Source: Chelativorans xinjiangensis
Lineage (GTDB): Bacteria > Pseudomonadota > Alphaproteobacteria > Rhizobiales > Rhizobiaceae
Direction: 5' to 3'
DNA: 34,409 nt
Assembly: GCF_009812055.1 (NCBI RefSeq)
Contig: NZ_WQNH01000048.1
Location: 1 to 34,409 of the forward strand
The translations under genes and the position numbers were made by a program. A model generated the notes under the pieces. It had not been told where the DNA came from. It ran no database searches and saw only the letters and a program-made list of their open reading frames with translations. The stretch's first letter is position 1. Every line of letters begins with the position of its first letter. Positions 25,338 through 33,498 of the stretch are shown here, one piece after another.

Positions 25338-26368
25338 GACAACGGGCTCGCAGGTTCGACCGGCTGCCGGCTCTCCGCGCTTTCATAGGCGGCTTCGACC
25401 AGCGCCAGCGTCTTCAGGTTATCGGTGCCGGAGGTGGCGGGCTCCCGGCCCGAGCGCAGGCAGTCCACCCAGTGCTGTTGGATGGCCACCACGCTCTCTT
25501 GGATGTTATGCCACGGCCGTGAGGCCCAGGGCAGAAGGGGCGGCGAGACGTCCTTCCTGGCAACGCCGCTGCGGCCCGTGACCACGAGGCGGTAGTCCTG
25601 CATGAGTCGGATCGTGCCTTCGCTGCCGTCGATCTCGATGAGCGTTTCGGGAAAGGGCTCCTTCGCCAGCCTCGTCGCATAGCTGCAATCGACAATCGAC
25701 GCCGCGCCGTCCTCGTGGTCGAGCAGCATGGTGGCAACGTCCTCGCCGGCGATGTTCGGGTTGACGCGCGCCGTGCGTGCGTCAACCCGCGCCGCATCTC
25801 CCAGCAGAAACCGGGCAATGTCGAGAATATGGATGCCGAGGTCCTCTATGATGAAGCGCTTGCCGGTGGCGAGATAGGGTTGACCGGAAAAGACGTCGTA
25901 AGCCGAACGGAAGGAGATCCGGCCGAAGAACGGCGTGCCGATCTCGCCCGCCTCGATCACCGCCCTTACCGCCCGGATCGGCGACTGCCAGCGGAAGTTC
26001 TCGTGCACCATCAACGGCAGGCCGGCCTCCGCGTACGCCTTCACCATGGCGCCCGCATCATCCAGCGAGGATGCGAACGGTTTCTGACAGATGGCCGGAA
26101 GCCGCCTGGAAGCCGCGAGCTCAACCAGCGGGCGATGGCTCTGGACCGTGGTGGCGATGTCCACGAAATCGAGTTCCTCCGCAGCCATCATCTCGGCTGC
26201 GTCAATGTAGCGGTGCTCGACCCCGAGCTGGTCGCCGACTTCCGCCAGGCGCTCAGGGTCGCGGTCGCAGATCGCGACGATCCCGGCCCCTTCCACGTCG
26301 TGCCAGCCATGCATCTGATTGACGGCGAAGAAGCCGCACCCGATCAACCCGCCGCGAAATTCCCTCAT
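25334..26368 (-). CDS. apsD: D-apiose dehydrogenase (Gfo/Idh/MocA family)
   Basis: A 344-residue NAD(P)-dependent sugar dehydrogenase. The Rossmann motif GLIGCGFFAVNQMHGW lies at residues 7-22, the second strand VAICDRDPERL follows, and the CQKP motif (95-98) holds the catalytic-type Lys96 of the Gfo/Idh/MocA family. The substrate-side motif EDLGIHILDIARFLLGDA carries the conserved His and Asp. ApsD oxidises D-apiose to D-apionolactone. Specificity is inferred from its overlap with apnL and its position beside the apiosidase-like gene. I placed the start at 26368, eight bases after GGAGGAGG. The upstream in-frame stretch to 26578 lies antisense inside the ATPase gene and was dropped. Confidence 0.8.
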   Translation of the reverse strand: MREFRGGLIGCGFFAVNQMHGWHDVEGAGIVAICDRDPERLAEVGDQLGVEHRYIDAAEMMAAEELDFVDIATTVQSHRPLVELAASRRLPAICQKPFASSLDDAGAMVKAYAEAGLPLMVHENFRWQSPIRAVRAVIEAGEIGTPFFGRISFRSAYDVFSGQPYLATGKRFIIEDLGIHILDIARFLLGDAARVDARTARVNPNIAGEDVATMLLDHEDGAASIVDCSYATRLAKEPFPETLIEIDGSEGTIRLMQDYRLVVTGRSGVARKDVSPPLLPWASRPWHNIQESVVAIQQHWVDCLRSGREPATSGTDNLKTLALVEAAYESAESRQPVEPASPLS

Positions 26369-26429
26369 GCGCTCTTCCTCCTCCCAAAGCGCCATTTTCG
26401 CCTCACCCTGAACTGAATGTCGACACACC

Positions 26430-27500
26430 CTAATCGGCAAGTCTCGCGCCTGTTTCCGGCGCAAAGAAATGCCCATGACCCCGGGCGAATGCCAGCGGAA
26501 TCGTTTCGCCTTCACGCACGGTGATACGCTCGCGAAGAACACACGTGACATCCGCATCGCCGATTTTGGCCAGCACATGCGTTTCGGCTCCGGTCGGTTC
26601 CACGACCTCGATCCTGGCCTCGATGCCGTTATCGGGATCGAGCTCTATGTGCTCCGGCCGGATGCCGAACACCACCTTGTCACCCGGTTTGACGCCACCG
26701 TCCTTGGCGATCGGGATGCTGGCGCCGGAACCGAGCACAAGCCTGGCGCCGCCGTCGTTCTCGATGGTGCCGGACAGCATGTTCATCGACGGCGAGCCGA
26801 TGAAGCCGGCGACGAAAACATTGGCTGGCCTGTCGTAGAGTTCGAGCGGTGAACCCACCTGCTCGATCACGCCATCCTTCAGCACGACGATCTTGTCGGC
26901 CATGGTCATGGCTTCGATCTGGTCGTGCGTCACATAGATGGTGGTGGTACCGAGCCGCTTCTGCAACGACTTGATCTCGGCACGCATCGCCACGCGCAGC
27001 TTGGCGTCGAGATTGCTGAGCGGCTCGTCGAAAAGAAACACCTGCGGGTCGCGCACGATGGCGCGACCCATGGCAACGCGCTGGCGCTGACCGCCCGAGA
27101 GCTGTTTGGGCAGCCGCTTGAGAAGCGAGGTCAGCCCCAGGATCTCCGCGGCCTCGTTCACCTTGGCGTCGATTTCTGCCTTCTTCACGCCCTTGAGCTC
27201 AAGGGCAAAGCCCATGTTCTGGGCGACTGTCATCTGCGGATAGAGAGCGTAGTTCTGGAACACCATCGCGATGTCCCGATCCTTCGGCTCCAGTTGGTTC
27301 ACCACCCGATCACCGATGCGGATCAGCCCGGAGCCAATGGACTCGAGCCCGGCGATCATCCGCAGCAGCGTCGATTTCCCGCAGCCCGACGGCCCGACAA
27401 GTATGACGAACTCGCCGTCGTCTATGTGGACCGACACGCCGTGGATGACCCCCACCGTGCCAAAGGACTTTCTTACGTTTTCGATCTCAACCGACGCCAT
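26430..27500 (-). CDS. CUT1 sugar ABC transporter ATPase (UgpC/MalK-like)
   Basis: A 356-residue ATPase of the MalK/UgpC type. Walker A GPSGCGKST lies at about 37-45, then VFQNYALYPQMTV (Q-loop), LSGGQRQRVAMGRA (signature), VFLFDEPLSNLD (Walker B) and THDQIEAM (H-loop). The C-terminal regulatory OB-like region (about 240-356) has FIGSPSMNML, VFGIRPEHIELD and FFAPETGARL. It energises the CUT1 permease pair encoded upstream in the same operon. It sits after the apiosidase-like gene (27-bp gap) rather than beside the permeases. MalK-type C-terminal domains can be regulatory, but none is shown for this one. Confidence 0.92.
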   Translation of the reverse strand: MASVEIENVRKSFGTVGVIHGVSVHIDDGEFVILVGPSGCGKSTLLRMIAGLESIGSGLIRIGDRVVNQLEPKDRDIAMVFQNYALYPQMTVAQNMGFALELKGVKKAEIDAKVNEAAEILGLTSLLKRLPKQLSGGQRQRVAMGRAIVRDPQVFLFDEPLSNLDAKLRVAMRAEIKSLQKRLGTTTIYVTHDQIEAMTMADKIVVLKDGVIEQVGSPLELYDRPANVFVAGFIGSPSMNMLSGTIENDGGARLVLGSGASIPIAKDGGVKPGDKVVFGIRPEHIELDPDNGIEARIEVVEPTGAETHVLAKIGDADVTCVLRERITVREGETIPLAFARGHGHFFAPETGARLAD

Positions 27501-27527
27501 GTGCGCTTCCAGTTCCAGGTCCTGTGG

Positions 27528-29051
27528 CTATTTCCGCGGCCGGACACGCACCGCGAGATACGGCTTGCCCGGAAGCTCGACGCCGAAGGCCGCGTCGGCC
27601 TTGCCGCCGCGAACGACGTCGGCGTGGCGCGTGGCGCGCGGAACGGGCGCCGGCACCTTCTTCCCGGGGGTGATCGTCATGTTCCAGGTGTCGATGATGT
27701 CGATCTCGTAATCGCCGTCCTGCAGAGGGAATCCCGTCGACCAGATCACCGGGCGGTGCTCGCCGAAATAGACGAATGTGACATCGCCATCTCTCGCGCC
27801 GCTGACGCGGTTCCAGGGGAAGCCGTGCCCAGTGATTTCATCGAACGGAGTGAGCCCGTTCCTGACATCTTCCTTGATGAGATCGAGCAGGAATCCGATA
27901 CGCCGCGGGCTCTCGCCCGTAAGCTCGCCGCCCTTGGCCCACCACAGCAGGTCCTGCGGGTGCGCATAGGTCTCGCCGTGGCCGGCATAGCCCCCCTTGA
28001 GAACGGTGATCCAGAAGCGGTGCACAAGCTCCCGGGCCGTGATGCTGCCCCAGGACTGGAATATGTTGCCCTCATATTCGGGCTCGTCGTTCACGACCGG
28101 CTTGCCGTAGTCCCGGCGCCATTCAGAGGTCTTCTTCACATCCCAGTTCTGCATGCAGACATGGTCGACCCACGGCTTGCGGTGGTCGTAGCACATGTCA
28201 GGGTCGCCATTGTGGATCGATTTCAAATGCCGGTAGGGATCGTTTTCCTCGATGATGTGAAAGAAGCGGTCCCAGCGGGTCATCGGCTTCACGTCGAGAA
28301 GGAAATCGTACTCGTTGGCGAGTGACCACCAGACATTCCGGTAGGCGGCGATGCGCGCCACGAGGTATTTCAGGTACCGGAAATCCTGCTCCTCGCTCAT
28401 GGTGCAGTTGCCCCACCGGTCGTAGGGGTGGAAAATGATGATATCGGCCTCGATGCCGCGTTCGGCAAGCCTGCCGATCTGCGTCTCGAAGTGACGGAAC
28501 GCCGCGAAGTTCGGCCGGTCATAGTCGTATGTGCCGTCGCCCACGGGCTCGAACACGTCGTGCAGCGGTTCGTTCTCGTTGTAGGGGTAGTCCTTGGGGA
28601 ACACGCACATGCGGATCTTGTTGAAGGGCGAGGCCGCGAGCGTTTTCAGCGTCTTATCCTGCATGGCGAGCGGCTGGTGGGTCCACGCATAGCAGGTCGT
28701 GCCGAAGGGAAAGTAGGGCGTGTCGTCGGCATGGGCGAAGTGCATGCGGTTGCGCACGCGCACGGGCCCGTGCACGCCTTCACGCGGCGCTGTGACGGTG
28801 AACGACGCCGTGGCGCCGTCGAGGGCGGCGACTTCCGACTCCGTCGTCAGCGTCCACTCGCCTTCGGTGTCGGGCATGAAGCGGACAATGAAAACGCCGT
28901 TTCCGTCATAGAAGCCGGGCACGCGGACCGCGCGGTTCTCATGGCGGAAAACGCCCCGGAACTCAGTTTCCGTATAGGGGTTGCCCGCGACCTCGGCCTC
29001 GATCGCGTGCTCGAAAATGTCCCACTTTGAGATCGTTGTGCTGGAAGTCAT
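27528..29051 (-). CDS. Apiosidase-like glycoside hydrolase (DUF5060/DUF4038, GH140-type), cytoplasmic
   Basis: A 507-residue enzyme. Residues about 8-100 form a beta-rich DUF5060-like domain (FRGVFRHENRAVRVPGFYDG, FIVRFMPDTEGEWTL). Residues about 108-400 form a TIM-barrel of the DUF4038 type, now linked to apiosidases of family GH140. The likely catalytic pair is Glu247 in SLANEYDF (acid/base) and Glu323 in VVNDEPEYEG (nucleophile). The C-terminal 90 residues are beta-rich. It has no signal peptide, so it would act on a sugar taken up whole by the adjacent CUT1 importer, releasing D-apiose inside the cell. Whether the substrate is a plant flavonoid apioside (apiin-like) or a pectin fragment is unknown. 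Other DUF4038 enzymes cut other furanosides, so specificity is inferred from apsD and apnL in the operon. Confidence 0.75.
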   Translation of the reverse strand: MTSSTTISKWDIFEHAIEAEVAGNPYTETEFRGVFRHENRAVRVPGFYDGNGVFIVRFMPDTEGEWTLTTESEVAALDGATASFTVTAPREGVHGPVRVRNRMHFAHADDTPYFPFGTTCYAWTHQPLAMQDKTLKTLAASPFNKIRMCVFPKDYPYNENEPLHDVFEPVGDGTYDYDRPNFAAFRHFETQIGRLAERGIEADIIIFHPYDRWGNCTMSEEQDFRYLKYLVARIAAYRNVWWSLANEYDFLLDVKPMTRWDRFFHIIEENDPYRHLKSIHNGDPDMCYDHRKPWVDHVCMQNWDVKKTSEWRRDYGKPVVNDEPEYEGNIFQSWGSITARELVHRFWITVLKGGYAGHGETYAHPQDLLWWAKGGELTGESPRRIGFLLDLIKEDVRNGLTPFDEITGHGFPWNRVSGARDGDVTFVYFGEHRPVIWSTGFPLQDGDYEIDIIDTWNMTITPGKKVPAPVPRATRHADVVRGGKADAAFGVELPGKPYLAVRVRPRK

Positions 29052-29091
29052 TCTGATCCTTGTCTGATTGTGGTGATTTGCCTGTTTCCCA

Positions 29092-29979
29092 CTATCCCTT
29101 GACCGCGCCGGACATGAGACCGCTGACGAAGTAGCGCTGGAAGATGAGATAGACGATCGTGGCCGGCAGAACCGTCATCACGATCGCCGCGTTGAGCTGG
29201 CCGTAATCGTTGGAGAACTGGCCCTGGAAGGACATCAGCCCGAGCGGCAACGTCCACATGCCGGCATCCTGAAGGATGACCAGCGCCATGGCGAATTCGT
29301 TCCATGTGTTGACGAAGTCCAGAATGAGCAACGCCGCAAGCACCGGTATCGAGGCCGGCAGGAATATCCGGCGGAAGATCGTGATATCCGAGGCGCCGTC
29401 GATGCGAGCGGCCTCGCTCAGCTCACGCGGAATGACGCTGAAGAACCCGTGCAGGATGAACACCTGATACGGCACGCCGAACGCCAGATACGGGAGTATG
29501 ATGCCGGGATAGGTGTCGATAAGGCCGAACGAGTTCACGACCGTGAAAATCGGCGCGAGCATCACCTGGAACGGAATCATCGTGCCGAACAGGATTATGA
29601 GCAGGATCAGCTTGCCCCAGATGATCCGCATTCGGGCGAGCGCATAGGCGGCCATCGCAGAGATGAAAAGGCCGAGCGGCACCTTGATGAAGGTGATGAT
29701 GACGCTGTTGGTGAATGTCGTCGAAAAATCCCCCCGGGCCCATGCGTTCTCGTAGTTCTGGTAGTGAACCGTTGCAGGCGGGGTGAACGCACCTGTCGTC
29801 ATGACATCGCCAGTCGTCTTCAACGATGTGAAGACAATGAAGACGAATGGCGCGATCCAGACGACCGCGACGAGAACCAGCGAGATCCAGAGCCCGATCA
29901 GAACCGGATCCCGACGCCGGGCCGATCCGTATCCGGCATCTGCGACGGTCGCGGAAGCTGGGGCTGTCGTCGTGCTCAT
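29092..29979 (-). CDS. CUT1 sugar ABC transporter permease (MalG-like)
   Basis: A 295-residue membrane protein with six hydrophobic segments and the family signature EAARIDGASDITIFRRIFLPASIPVLAA (the EAA loop that contacts the ATPase). The start at 29979 overlaps the stop of the preceding permease gene (ATGA). The frame upstream of that is Arg/His-rich shadow. It pairs with the MalF-like permease to form the channel for the sugar bound by the protein at 31164. The start of the apiosidase-like gene lies 40 bp downstream. Confidence 0.9.
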   Translation of the reverse strand: MSTTTAPASATVADAGYGSARRRDPVLIGLWISLVLVAVVWIAPFVFIVFTSLKTTGDVMTTGAFTPPATVHYQNYENAWARGDFSTTFTNSVIITFIKVPLGLFISAMAAYALARMRIIWGKLILLIILFGTMIPFQVMLAPIFTVVNSFGLIDTYPGIILPYLAFGVPYQVFILHGFFSVIPRELSEAARIDGASDITIFRRIFLPASIPVLAALLILDFVNTWNEFAMALVILQDAGMWTLPLGLMSFQGQFSNDYGQLNAAIVMTVLPATIVYLIFQRYFVSGLMSGAVKG

Positions 29980-30869
29980 TCGCCAGTATCCCGCCTTTGC
30001 ATCCAGCGCAGATACGGAACGACGATGGCGATGGTGATGACCAGAAGGACAACGGAAATCGCCCCACCGCGTCCGAAGTCGAAGATCTGCATCGACTGGG
30101 TGAAGGCCCAAAGCGCGAGCATCTGCGTCGACTGAGCCGGTCCCCCGCCGGTCATGCCGTAGACGATGTCGAATGCCTTGAGCGAGTTGATCAGCGAAAG
30201 AACCAGGACGATCGTGGTCGTGACCCTGAGCGCGGGCAGGGTCACGTATCTGAACACCTGAAACCGCCCGGCGCCGTCGATGCGCGCTGCCTCAACGAGG
30301 GTCTGCGAGACCCCCTGCAGGCCGGCCAGGAAAAGCACCATCGAGAACCCGACCTGCTGCCAGAAATAGGCGACGAAGATCGAGTAGAGCGCGATGTTGC
30401 GGTCGCCCAGCCAGTCCTGGATCAGGCCCTGGAGACCGAACGCCGCCAGCATCTGGTTGAACAGGCCGAAGAACGGGTCGTACATCCAGCGCCACATCGT
30501 CGCCACGGCGATGGGGGCGATGATGACCGGAAGGTAATACAACGCCCGCAGGGTGCCACGTCCGAAAATCTTTTGATTGAGCCCGATCGCAAGCAGCAGT
30601 CCGGCCGCCGGGGGGAAGATGACGCTGAGAACCGTCCAGATGACCGTGTTGCGGAAGGCGACCCAGAACACAGGATCATTGGTGAAGATGTACTTGTAGT
30701 TGGAGAGGCCGGCAAAAGCCCGTTCGGGATCGAGGCCATTCCAGCGCTGGAAACTGAGCACGAAGACATCGACCATCGGGTAGACGGCGAAGACGAGATA
30801 CACGACCAGTGCCGGCCCCAGGAGCACAAAGGCCTGAAAGCGTGAGTCCTGAAGAGGCTTAACCTGCAT
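29976..30869 (-). CDS. CUT1 sugar ABC transporter permease (MalF-like)
   Basis: A 297-residue permease with six membrane segments and the EAA loop (EAARIDGAGRFQVFRYVTLPALRVTT, about 210-236). The C-terminus PYLRWMQRRDTGE overlaps the start of the MalG-like gene. Its Shine-Dalgarno (AAGGAG) and ATG lie inside the left arm of a long inverted repeat (30859-30893). In the mRNA this can pair with a segment 121 nt upstream, so translation of this and the coupled second permease may be held low compared with the binding protein. Confidence 0.9.
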   Translation of the reverse strand: MQVKPLQDSRFQAFVLLGPALVVYLVFAVYPMVDVFVLSFQRWNGLDPERAFAGLSNYKYIFTNDPVFWVAFRNTVIWTVLSVIFPPAAGLLLAIGLNQKIFGRGTLRALYYLPVIIAPIAVATMWRWMYDPFFGLFNQMLAAFGLQGLIQDWLGDRNIALYSIFVAYFWQQVGFSMVLFLAGLQGVSQTLVEAARIDGAGRFQVFRYVTLPALRVTTTIVLVLSLINSLKAFDIVYGMTGGGPAQSTQMLALWAFTQSMQIFDFGRGGAISVVLLVITIAIVVPYLRWMQRRDTGE

Positions 30870-31049
30870 TTCTCACACTCCTTGCGCCCTGCGTCGCATT
30901 CCGGCAAGTCGGATATGGACAAAAGACGCGCAAAGCGTAGTGGTTCCTACGGTCAAGCGGCTTTCGCCCATAGAGGGCCGCCGCAATGCGACCCTTCGGG
31001 CCCGCCGAGAATGGCGCAGGGAGCAAGGAGTGTGAGAAATGCGGGTTAA
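30859..31049. repeat. 35-bp inverted repeat covering the MalF-like start codon
   Basis: Arms at 30859-30893 and 31015-31049 are reverse complements at 33 of 35 positions and are separated by 121 bp. The arm nearer the permease holds its Shine-Dalgarno and ATG. The far arm is an inverted copy with the same aaggagtgtgagaaATG word on the plus strand. An inner part (tcgcatt near 30894 and aatgcga near 30984) also pairs, so a longer structure can form. The mRNA could fold into a strong stem that hides the permease ribosome site. Confidence 0.8.
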
Positions 31050-31163
31050 ACGTCTGCACCGGTCAACCTGGCTTTCGACAGAAGGGACTGCGGCCCAAGG
31101 CCGGCCGCGATCGGCAACATCGGCGGAGCGGCAGCCAAGCCGCCGATCCTCCACGGGAGGAGG

Positions 31164-32411
31164 TTATGTGTTGCTTTCGATGAAAGTCTGCATCGCCTGA
31201 GCAGCGGCTGCGGGTTCGAGATTGCCCGAAGCCACCTCGTTGATCACACGGAAATACTCCGTGGTCACGTCAAGCGGGAAGCCCTGGTCGCCATTGACGA
31301 AAAGCTCGGTATGATTTGCGAAAACGTCGAGCCATTCGCGCTCCATGTCGGAGATGTCACCGACATATTCGACGTTCTTGTTCACCGACGTCGTGGCGAA
31401 AGCGCCGAGCGTCTCCTGCTGAAAATCCTCCGACAGATAAAGATCGATCAGTTCGGCGGCCAGATCCTTATGCTCGCTCTTGGCGTTGATATAGTGATAC
31501 TCGGCGAAGCCGTAGAGCCGGCCGGTTCCCGTCGGGAACGGGAAAATGCCGAAGTTCGAGAGGTCGGCGCCTTCCTTGATCTGGTCCACCAGCCAGTTGC
31601 CCTCGAGCATCATGGCCGCACGATCAGCGAAGAACAGACTTGTTGACTGCGCGTTGTCGATACCCATGAAGGGGGCGAGGAAATACTCCGTCGCCCACAT
31701 CTTCATCTCTTCGAAGGCCTTGGTGGCGCAGGGCTCTTCGGTCCAATCGAGCTCCATGCCGATCAGGGCATCGTGTTTTTCGGCGCCGCAGGTCGTCTCC
31801 AAGAGCACGTCCATCAGGCGCATGACGTGCCAGTTGACGGTGCCTCCGAATGTGAACGCCGGGATACCGGCATCCTTGAGCTTCTTGGCTGTCTCGACCA
31901 GCTCCTCGTAGGTCTGAGGTTCCTCGTCGATGCCGGCTTGTTCGAACAGCTTCTTGTTGTAATAAACCACTTCGCCCTTGAAGGTGTAGGGTGCGCCGTG
32001 CATGCCCTCGCCGAACTGCTCGACGAAGCCCATGGACGAGCCGACAAGCACGTCGGCCCAGTCGTACTTCTCATAGTACGGAGTCAAATCCTGGCTGAGA
32101 CCGGCCTTTACAAACTCGCCGCCGAGCCCGAGGCCGGCCCACATGAAATAGACGTCCGGCCCCCTTTCGGCCCCCGTGGCGACACGCAGCGCCGTTTTGT
32201 GCTCATCAGTGCCGCGTCGCACGATCTTCAGGTCCACACCTGGGTGTTCCGCCTCGAATTGCTGCTCCAGCTTCGCGAATCCGTCGTTGATGCGTTGCAC
32301 GTCGCTAAACGAAAGCGTCCACAGGGAAATCTCCTGCGCGCTTGCAGGTACAGCCAGCATCAACGCTGCAGCACCGGCCAGCAGCCCTCCTTTCGCGGTA
32401 GATAGCCTCAT
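31164..32411 (-). CDS. CUT1 sugar ABC transporter substrate-binding protein
   Basis: A 415-residue periplasmic receptor of the extracellular solute-binding family 1. The signal peptide is about 1-25 (GGLLAGAAALMLAVPASAQ). The mature part has EISLWTLSFSDVQRINDGFAKLEQQFEAEHPGVDLKI, TGAERGPDVYFMW, KLFEQAGIDEEPQTYEELVETAKKLKDAGI and DRAAMMLEGNWLVDQI, all typical. It leads an operon with two permeases, an apiosidase-like hydrolase, ATPase, apsD and apnL. The likely ligand is therefore an apiose-containing glycoside or oligosaccharide. The start at 32411 follows GGGAGG. A large inverted repeat lies in the 294-bp gap after it, and a promoter and operator lie about 170-210 bp before it. Confidence 0.88.
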   Translation of the reverse strand: MRLSTAKGGLLAGAAALMLAVPASAQEISLWTLSFSDVQRINDGFAKLEQQFEAEHPGVDLKIVRRGTDEHKTALRVATGAERGPDVYFMWAGLGLGGEFVKAGLSQDLTPYYEKYDWADVLVGSSMGFVEQFGEGMHGAPYTFKGEVVYYNKKLFEQAGIDEEPQTYEELVETAKKLKDAGIPAFTFGGTVNWHVMRLMDVLLETTCGAEKHDALIGMELDWTEEPCATKAFEEMKMWATEYFLAPFMGIDNAQSTSLFFADRAAMMLEGNWLVDQIKEGADLSNFGIFPFPTGTGRLYGFAEYHYINAKSEHKDLAAELIDLYLSEDFQQETLGAFATTSVNKNVEYVGDISDMEREWLDVFANHTELFVNGDQGFPLDVTTEYFRVINEVASGNLEPAAAAQAMQTFIESNT

Positions 32412-32581
32412 ATCGATCCTCCCAATCTTTCGGATTTTTCTGAATGTCGCTGTCTGCCCGATTCACGCAATTTCCGGCGAAACGGCAGCGATCACGCGTG
32501 GCCATATTCGCGAAAAGCGCACCTCCGTTCCCCGTCTGCAGCGAGGAAAGCGCTCTTCGTTCCAACTTCCCGCATTCGGGG

Positions 32582-32609
32582 ACCATATCGAAAGTAATTA
32601 TGTTGTCAA
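32582..32609 (-). promoter_or_regulatory. Predicted promoter of the CUT1/apioside operon
   Basis: TTGACA (32609-32604) and TATGGT (32587-32582) are 16 bp apart on the minus strand. The word ATACCAGTTGACA at the -35 is identical to the one in the apnO promoter. The mRNA leader would be about 165 nt, long enough for leader-based control. Confidence 0.55.
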
Positions 32610-32623
32610 CTGGTATGATAAGT
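32609..32623. promoter_or_regulatory. Operator candidate 2 upstream of the CUT1 operon
   Basis: ACTGGTATGATAAGT, preceded by TGTCA, matches operator 1 over TGTCAACTGGTAT. ACT and AGT ends form an imperfect palindrome. It overlaps the -35 of the promoter, a repressor-like position for the GntR/FCD protein. Confidence 0.6.
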
Positions 32624-32699
32624 AATCGACACAAGGAGCTGATACCCTCGGACGCGCGCCGGCGCGGCAAAGTGCCCGCGGATCCTCGGGAAACGACGT

Positions 32700-32779
32700 T
32701 GCCACGCCTGGCAGTGATCACGGGCGCCTCCTCAGGTATCGGTGCAATCTATGCCGACCGGCTGGCTCGCCGCGGCTAG
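32700..32779 (+). pseudogene. N-terminal fragment of a short-chain dehydrogenase
   Basis: The translation LPRLAVITGASSGIGAIYA followed by DRLARRG is the nucleotide-binding start (TGxxxGIG) of an SDR oxidoreductase. It then meets a stop and unrelated DNA. The remaining 220 or so residues, including the YxxxK catalytic pair, are missing. It is a relic left when a transposase fragment was joined at about 32780. Confidence 0.65.
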
Positions 32780-32786
32780 CCTGGCG

Positions 32787-32921
32787 CAGCTCTACGCAAC
32801 GGTGCGGCTGTTCATGAACTTCTTCCAGCCCTCGTTCAAGCTGGCCGGAAAGGAACGGGACGGCGCCCGCGTGTGCAAGCGCTATCACCCGCCGGCGACA
32901 CCCTGCCAGCGGCTGCTGGCC
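32787..32921 (+). pseudogene. Transposase fragment (integrase-catalytic-core type)
   Basis: About 45 codons (LYATVRLFMNFFQPSFKL, then KERDGARVCKRYHPPATPCQRLLA) resemble the region after the catalytic core in a group of IS transposases in which the protein reads NFFxPxxKL...KxRYxxPxTPYxRLL. No start, catalytic DDE residues or terminal inverted repeats are visible. It abuts the repC remnant at about 32920. The family is recalled from pattern only, so I do not name an IS. Confidence 0.5.
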
Positions 32922-33262
32922 GGAACGTTCTCCTCAATGCCGGCGTCGATCATCTTGACGATGCCCGGCGCAGAAGCGTGAGGCGTTCCTTGGCGACGCG
33001 GAAGGCCTTCTTTTCGGCCTGGACGGCTTCAGCCAGGTCGTTGAATTCCTCCGCGCGGGCAACAATCGGTGAGAGGTCGAAGCCGTAGGCCTGCTCGATC
33101 TCCCCTCCCCTGCCCTTACGAAGCGCTTCCCGTTGGGACTGTCCCTGCGGATGATCAGGCCGCATTCGACCAGCACGGCGAGATGGCGGCGCAGCGTCGT
33201 AGCCGGCATGCCGTTGGCGCGCGCCATCAACTGCTCGTTCGAGGGCCAGACCACCGCAGGTC
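32922..33262 (-). pseudogene. repC: Fragment of repABC-plasmid replication initiator RepC, frameshifted
   Basis: On the minus strand VVWPSNEQLMARANGMPATTLRRHL followed by AVLVECGLIIRRDSPNGKRF, then (after a shift) RKGRGGEIEQAYGFDLSPIVARAEEF and VQAEKKAFRVAKERLTLLRR, is very close to my memory of the N-terminal winged-helix half of RepC of alphaproteobacterial repABC replicons. At least two frameshifts occur, near 33118 (loss of about four bases) and near 32970 (loss of one base). After that a third frame gives IVKMIDAGIEENVP. The start and the C-terminal domain are missing. A decayed replication gene here means either old plasmid fusion or integration of plasmid DNA. Confidence 0.8.
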
Positions 33263-33498
33263 AACGCCCAACGCTGCTGCCATCTTCACCTCCGTGTCGC
33301 AATACATAGACGTGAATCAGTATTCGCAGCGCTTGCAACCCCCCTCAGTGAGTCAGATTCCGTTCAAAACGCTTCTAGCCGACACCGCCGTCGGCATAAC
33401 TGTTATGGCATATATCAATGATTGACAGCTTCCCGCATTTCGAAGACGCTGAATCATCCTTTTAGGGGGTGGCATTCGCGCAACGGAGAAGAACGCGC
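33263..33498. other. Intergenic, no gene seen
   Basis: No supportable feature apart from the leader of the tannase fragment, with GGAG at 33485-33488 before the ATG at 33499. Confidence 0.4.

Noticed and set aside
32615-32699. In-frame extension of the SDR fragment back to an ATG inside the operator
   Set aside because: The added residues do not resemble an SDR start, and the ATG lies within the regulatory site of the CUT1 operon.
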